The position numbers and the translations under genes were made by a program. Shown one piece after another: positions 51,650-53,702 of a stretch of 53,702 bases of DNA. The first letter of the stretch is position 1; every line of letters begins with the position of its first letter. Origin of the DNA: Clostridiales bacterium. Lineage in GTDB: Bacteria > Bacillota > Clostridia > Lachnospirales > Lachnospiraceae. The stretch is taken from NCBI GenBank assembly GCA_020860565.1, contig JAJBUA010000010.1:1-53702 (forward strand). The letters run 5' to 3'. The notes beneath the pieces are model-generated. The model was not told where the DNA came from, made no database searches, and worked only from the letters and a program-made list of their open reading frames with translations.

Positions 51650-52237
51650 ATGATTAACAATGAAGTTATGGAGACGATCATTCGTCGCCGCAGTACAAGA
51701 AAATATCGCCCGGAGCAGATCGGGCAGGAGGAACTGGAAACTATCATCGAAGCCGGGAGATATGCGCCGAGCGGCGGTAATCTCCAGAATAATCATCTGA
51801 TCGTGATTCAGAATCCGCAGATTCTGTCAGAACTGGAAAAACTGGTAGAGAGAGAATTCGCCGGGATGGAGTACCGGGAGGATCTGTACAGCAGCGTGAA
51901 AAATTCAATCCGGAAATCACTGGCAGGCGGATATCATTTCTTTTATGAATCACCGACACTTGTGATTGTTGCGAGCCCTAAGGATTATCCGAATAACATT
52001 GCGAATGCCTCCTGTGTACTGGAAAATATGATGATTGCTGCGGAGTCGGTCGGGGCAGGCGCCTGCTGGATCAACCAGCTGCACTGGCTGGATGAGAATG
52101 AAAATGTCCGTGCATTTGAGGAAAAACTGGGTCTTAAAAAAGAAGAAACTGTAGTTGGGGCTTTGTCGCTGGGATACCGGGCGGAGGAAGCGCAGCCGCT
52201 TCCGAGAAAAGGGAATCCGGTGGATTATATCCGATAA
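51650..52237 (+). CDS. Nitroreductase-family flavoprotein
   Basis: A 195-residue FMN oxidoreductase. It opens with RRRSTRKYRPEQI, the FMN-phosphate-binding Arg motif, followed by AGRYAPSGGNLQNNHLIVI. The second half has VGAGACWINQL and GALSLGYRAEEA before the typical ending (PLPRKGNPVDYI). It probably uses NAD(P)H to reduce nitro or quinone-like compounds. AAGGGAAGGGG precedes the ATG. A terminator follows. Confidence 0.92.
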   Translation: MINNEVMETIIRRRSTRKYRPEQIGQEELETIIEAGRYAPSGGNLQNNHLIVIQNPQILSELEKLVEREFAGMEYREDLYSSVKNSIRKSLAGGYHFFYESPTLVIVASPKDYPNNIANASCVLENMMIAAESVGAGACWINQLHWLDENENVRAFEEKLGLKKEETVVGALSLGYRAEEAQPLPRKGNPVDYIR

Positions 52238-52242
52238 CATGG

Positions 52243-52275
52243 AAATCGAGCAGAAAAATTCCTGCTCGATTTTTT
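52243..52275 (+). terminator. Terminator of the nitroreductase gene, bidirectional in form
   Basis: AAATCGAGCAG (52243-52253) pairs perfectly with CTGCTCGATTT (52262-52272), followed by TTT. It also faces the end of the convergent M20 gene. Confidence 0.85.
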
Positions 52276-52291
52276 CCGGGATGGCATATCG

Positions 52292-53650
52292 TTATTTACA
52301 GAAATCCAGCGTAATCGTGCCGTCCTCGTTATAAATGACAGCGTCCTTATCCATGGTCAGGCGGTCGATGGCGGCCAGATATTCCTCCTTGGATTTAAAA
52401 TATGGCTTTGACTCGGCGATGACTTTTTTCGCCAGAGCCGCGTCGTCGCTCAGCAGTCTTGCGGCGGTCAGTACGAGGCATTCGGTTGGATAGAGACAGC
52501 CGAGTTTTTTGTCAGCGACATAATAATCCTTGCCGTGGCCGGTACCGATGGAGCCGCTGGCATGCGGATGGATCGCGGGCATGATTGCGGAGACATCGCC
52601 CATATCGGTACTGCCGGTACTCCATGGTCCGGCGATAACTGTATCCGGACCGGCGATGGATTCCATGGCGTCAGTCATAATGGCGGTCAGGTTTTTGTCG
52701 TTATTTAAGGGGAAGTAACCGGGATGATCGTCGATTTCCACATTACAACCGATGGATGCGGCGGATGCGGCGATTGCCTGATTGACTTTTTTATTGTAAG
52801 CATAGATACTGTCATAAGAAGCGCCGCGTACATAGCTTTCCACTTTTGCCGTTTCCGGGATGGCATTGACTGCCAGTCCTGCTTCGGTAATAATGGGATG
52901 GAACCGGATATGTTCCTGATCGACAAAAGTCTCGCGGATGGCGTTCACCGCGTTCAGACCGCAGGTTGCTGCGTAGAGCGCATTCCTTCCTTCTTCCGGG
53001 GCGGCGCCGGCGTGAGCAGAGACGCCCTTGAACGTGATATTTTTGATGAGGCAGCCATTGCAGCCGGAGCCGATGGACAGGGTTTTCCCTTCTTCAAGCG
53101 TGCCGGAGTGAATCATCATGGCGATATCGACACCATCGAAATAGCCTCTGGAGATAAATTCGACTTTGCCGCCAAAGTATTTAATGATGCCCCGTTTACG
53201 AAGTCCCTCACGGAAACCAAGTTCGATCAGTTCTTCAGCGGGTACTGACATCAGGCGGATCGAACCGCATAAGCCGTCGAGAGCACCGGGTTCCTTCAGA
53301 GCCGCGGCAACGCCGAGGAGGACGGCGCACTGTGCGTTATGACCGCAGGCGTGGACTGCGGAGGTTTCCGGATCAGCGTCCGGATGGTTTGCCACGATCA
53401 GGGAATCCAGTTCTCCGAGGATCGCGATCTTAGGGCCGGGTTTGCCGGTATCCAGATCTGTGTAAAAGCCGGGGATATTTCCTGCCATGGTGAGCGTATA
53501 GCCGAGCGCCTCAAAATGCTCCGCCATATAGGCAGAGGTTTTCCATTCCCGGTAGCCCGTTTCCGGGTGCTTAAAGATGTGGTCGGCAGTTTCATAAATC
53601 AGATTTTCGTACTTTTCTACCAGACCAATGAGCTTTTTATCTTGTTCCAT
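52292..53650 (-). CDS. M20-family amidohydrolase/peptidase
   Basis: A 452-residue zinc hydrolase of the M20D/AbgB-like type. Metal-binding segments are AVHACGHNAQ and VPAEELIELG, and the dimerization-domain motif HAGAAPEEGRNALYAA is present. Substrates of such enzymes are N-acyl amino acids or small peptides such as aminobenzoyl-glutamate; the exact one is not evident. I chose the ATG at 53650 because GGAG lies 6-7 nt upstream; the ATG at 53662 is a close alternative. The promoter probably lies beyond the window. The gene converges on the nitroreductase gene. Confidence 0.9.
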   Translation of the reverse strand: MEQDKKLIGLVEKYENLIYETADHIFKHPETGYREWKTSAYMAEHFEALGYTLTMAGNIPGFYTDLDTGKPGPKIAILGELDSLIVANHPDADPETSAVHACGHNAQCAVLLGVAAALKEPGALDGLCGSIRLMSVPAEELIELGFREGLRKRGIIKYFGGKVEFISRGYFDGVDIAMMIHSGTLEEGKTLSIGSGCNGCLIKNITFKGVSAHAGAAPEEGRNALYAATCGLNAVNAIRETFVDQEHIRFHPIITEAGLAVNAIPETAKVESYVRGASYDSIYAYNKKVNQAIAASAASIGCNVEIDDHPGYFPLNNDKNLTAIMTDAMESIAGPDTVIAGPWSTGSTDMGDVSAIMPAIHPHASGSIGTGHGKDYYVADKKLGCLYPTECLVLTAARLLSDDAALAKKVIAESKPYFKSKEEYLAAIDRLTMDKDAVIYNEDGTITLDFCK

Positions 53651-53702
53651 AGTAATCTCCATTCCGCCGCCTTTCAGTTGGCGGCACAAATAGTAATGAA
53701 AG

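Overview
The window looks like the chromosome of a Gram-positive anaerobe of the Clostridia, most likely a Lachnospiraceae member. The signs are the NADP-type glutamate dehydrogenase, the DUF3881-like and DUF3842 genes, strong ribosome binding sites and sigma-A promoters, a CIRCE operator on hsp20, several peptide-type ABC systems and typical clostridial integrative-element debris. A perfect 16-bp parS palindrome at 18-33 suggests the left end lies in the origin-proximal half of the chromosome. No CRISPR array or rRNA operon was seen.

Left arm (1-4760): an ABC-F ATPase of the YbiT type, gdhA with a terminator-like hairpin in its leader, a DUF3881-like gene and tRNA-Arg(CCT). From 4760 to about 17260 the DNA is an accessory region of broken integrative elements. 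It holds a frameshifted helicase/methylase tail, mobC, a CD1845-like membrane protein, and two near-identical 219/220-bp repeats, each with an oriT-like hairpin and the first codons of a relaxase. An intact sugar cassette (RpiR regulator, PTS EIICBA, GH4 6-phospho-alpha-glucosidase, polyol-type dehydrogenase) sits between the repeats. After the second repeat come a relaxase-integrase chimera, a three-gene DUF3791/DUF3990 toxin-antitoxin-like module enclosed by two diverged copies of an integrase 3' end, a Fic gene with repeated operator-like sites, and gene fragments.

Centre (17430-28416): a homocysteine methyltransferase gene interrupted by an in-frame TAG and overlapped by an AGCS symporter, then a metal-related block: DUF3842, a class I methyltransferase, a complete Nik/Opp-type ABC transporter (two permeases, binding lipoprotein, two ATPases) and larC, which matures the nickel-pincer cofactor. 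The transporter operon and larC are each preceded by a leader with the same two small hairpins and the same 23-nt start of an intrinsic terminator. This shared, unassigned leader RNA is the best candidate here for an undescribed regulatory element.

Right part (28600-53702): hsp20 under CIRCE control, a truncated Rpn-type gene, a cation/proton antiporter, tex, a possible 21-residue peptide gene, an orphan LysR gene, a one-chain MNT-HEPN protein, a NEW3-protein/ABC-2 transporter followed by its probable two-component system, two TolC-like genes with a TetR gene and the remnant of an RND pump, a truncated TetR gene, bL25, a metallo-beta-lactamase-fold hydrolase, a second two-component system with a PepSY protein, a small Cys-containing protein, a nitroreductase and an M20 amidohydrolase.

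All calls come from reading the sequence and from remembered family features; no database search was run.
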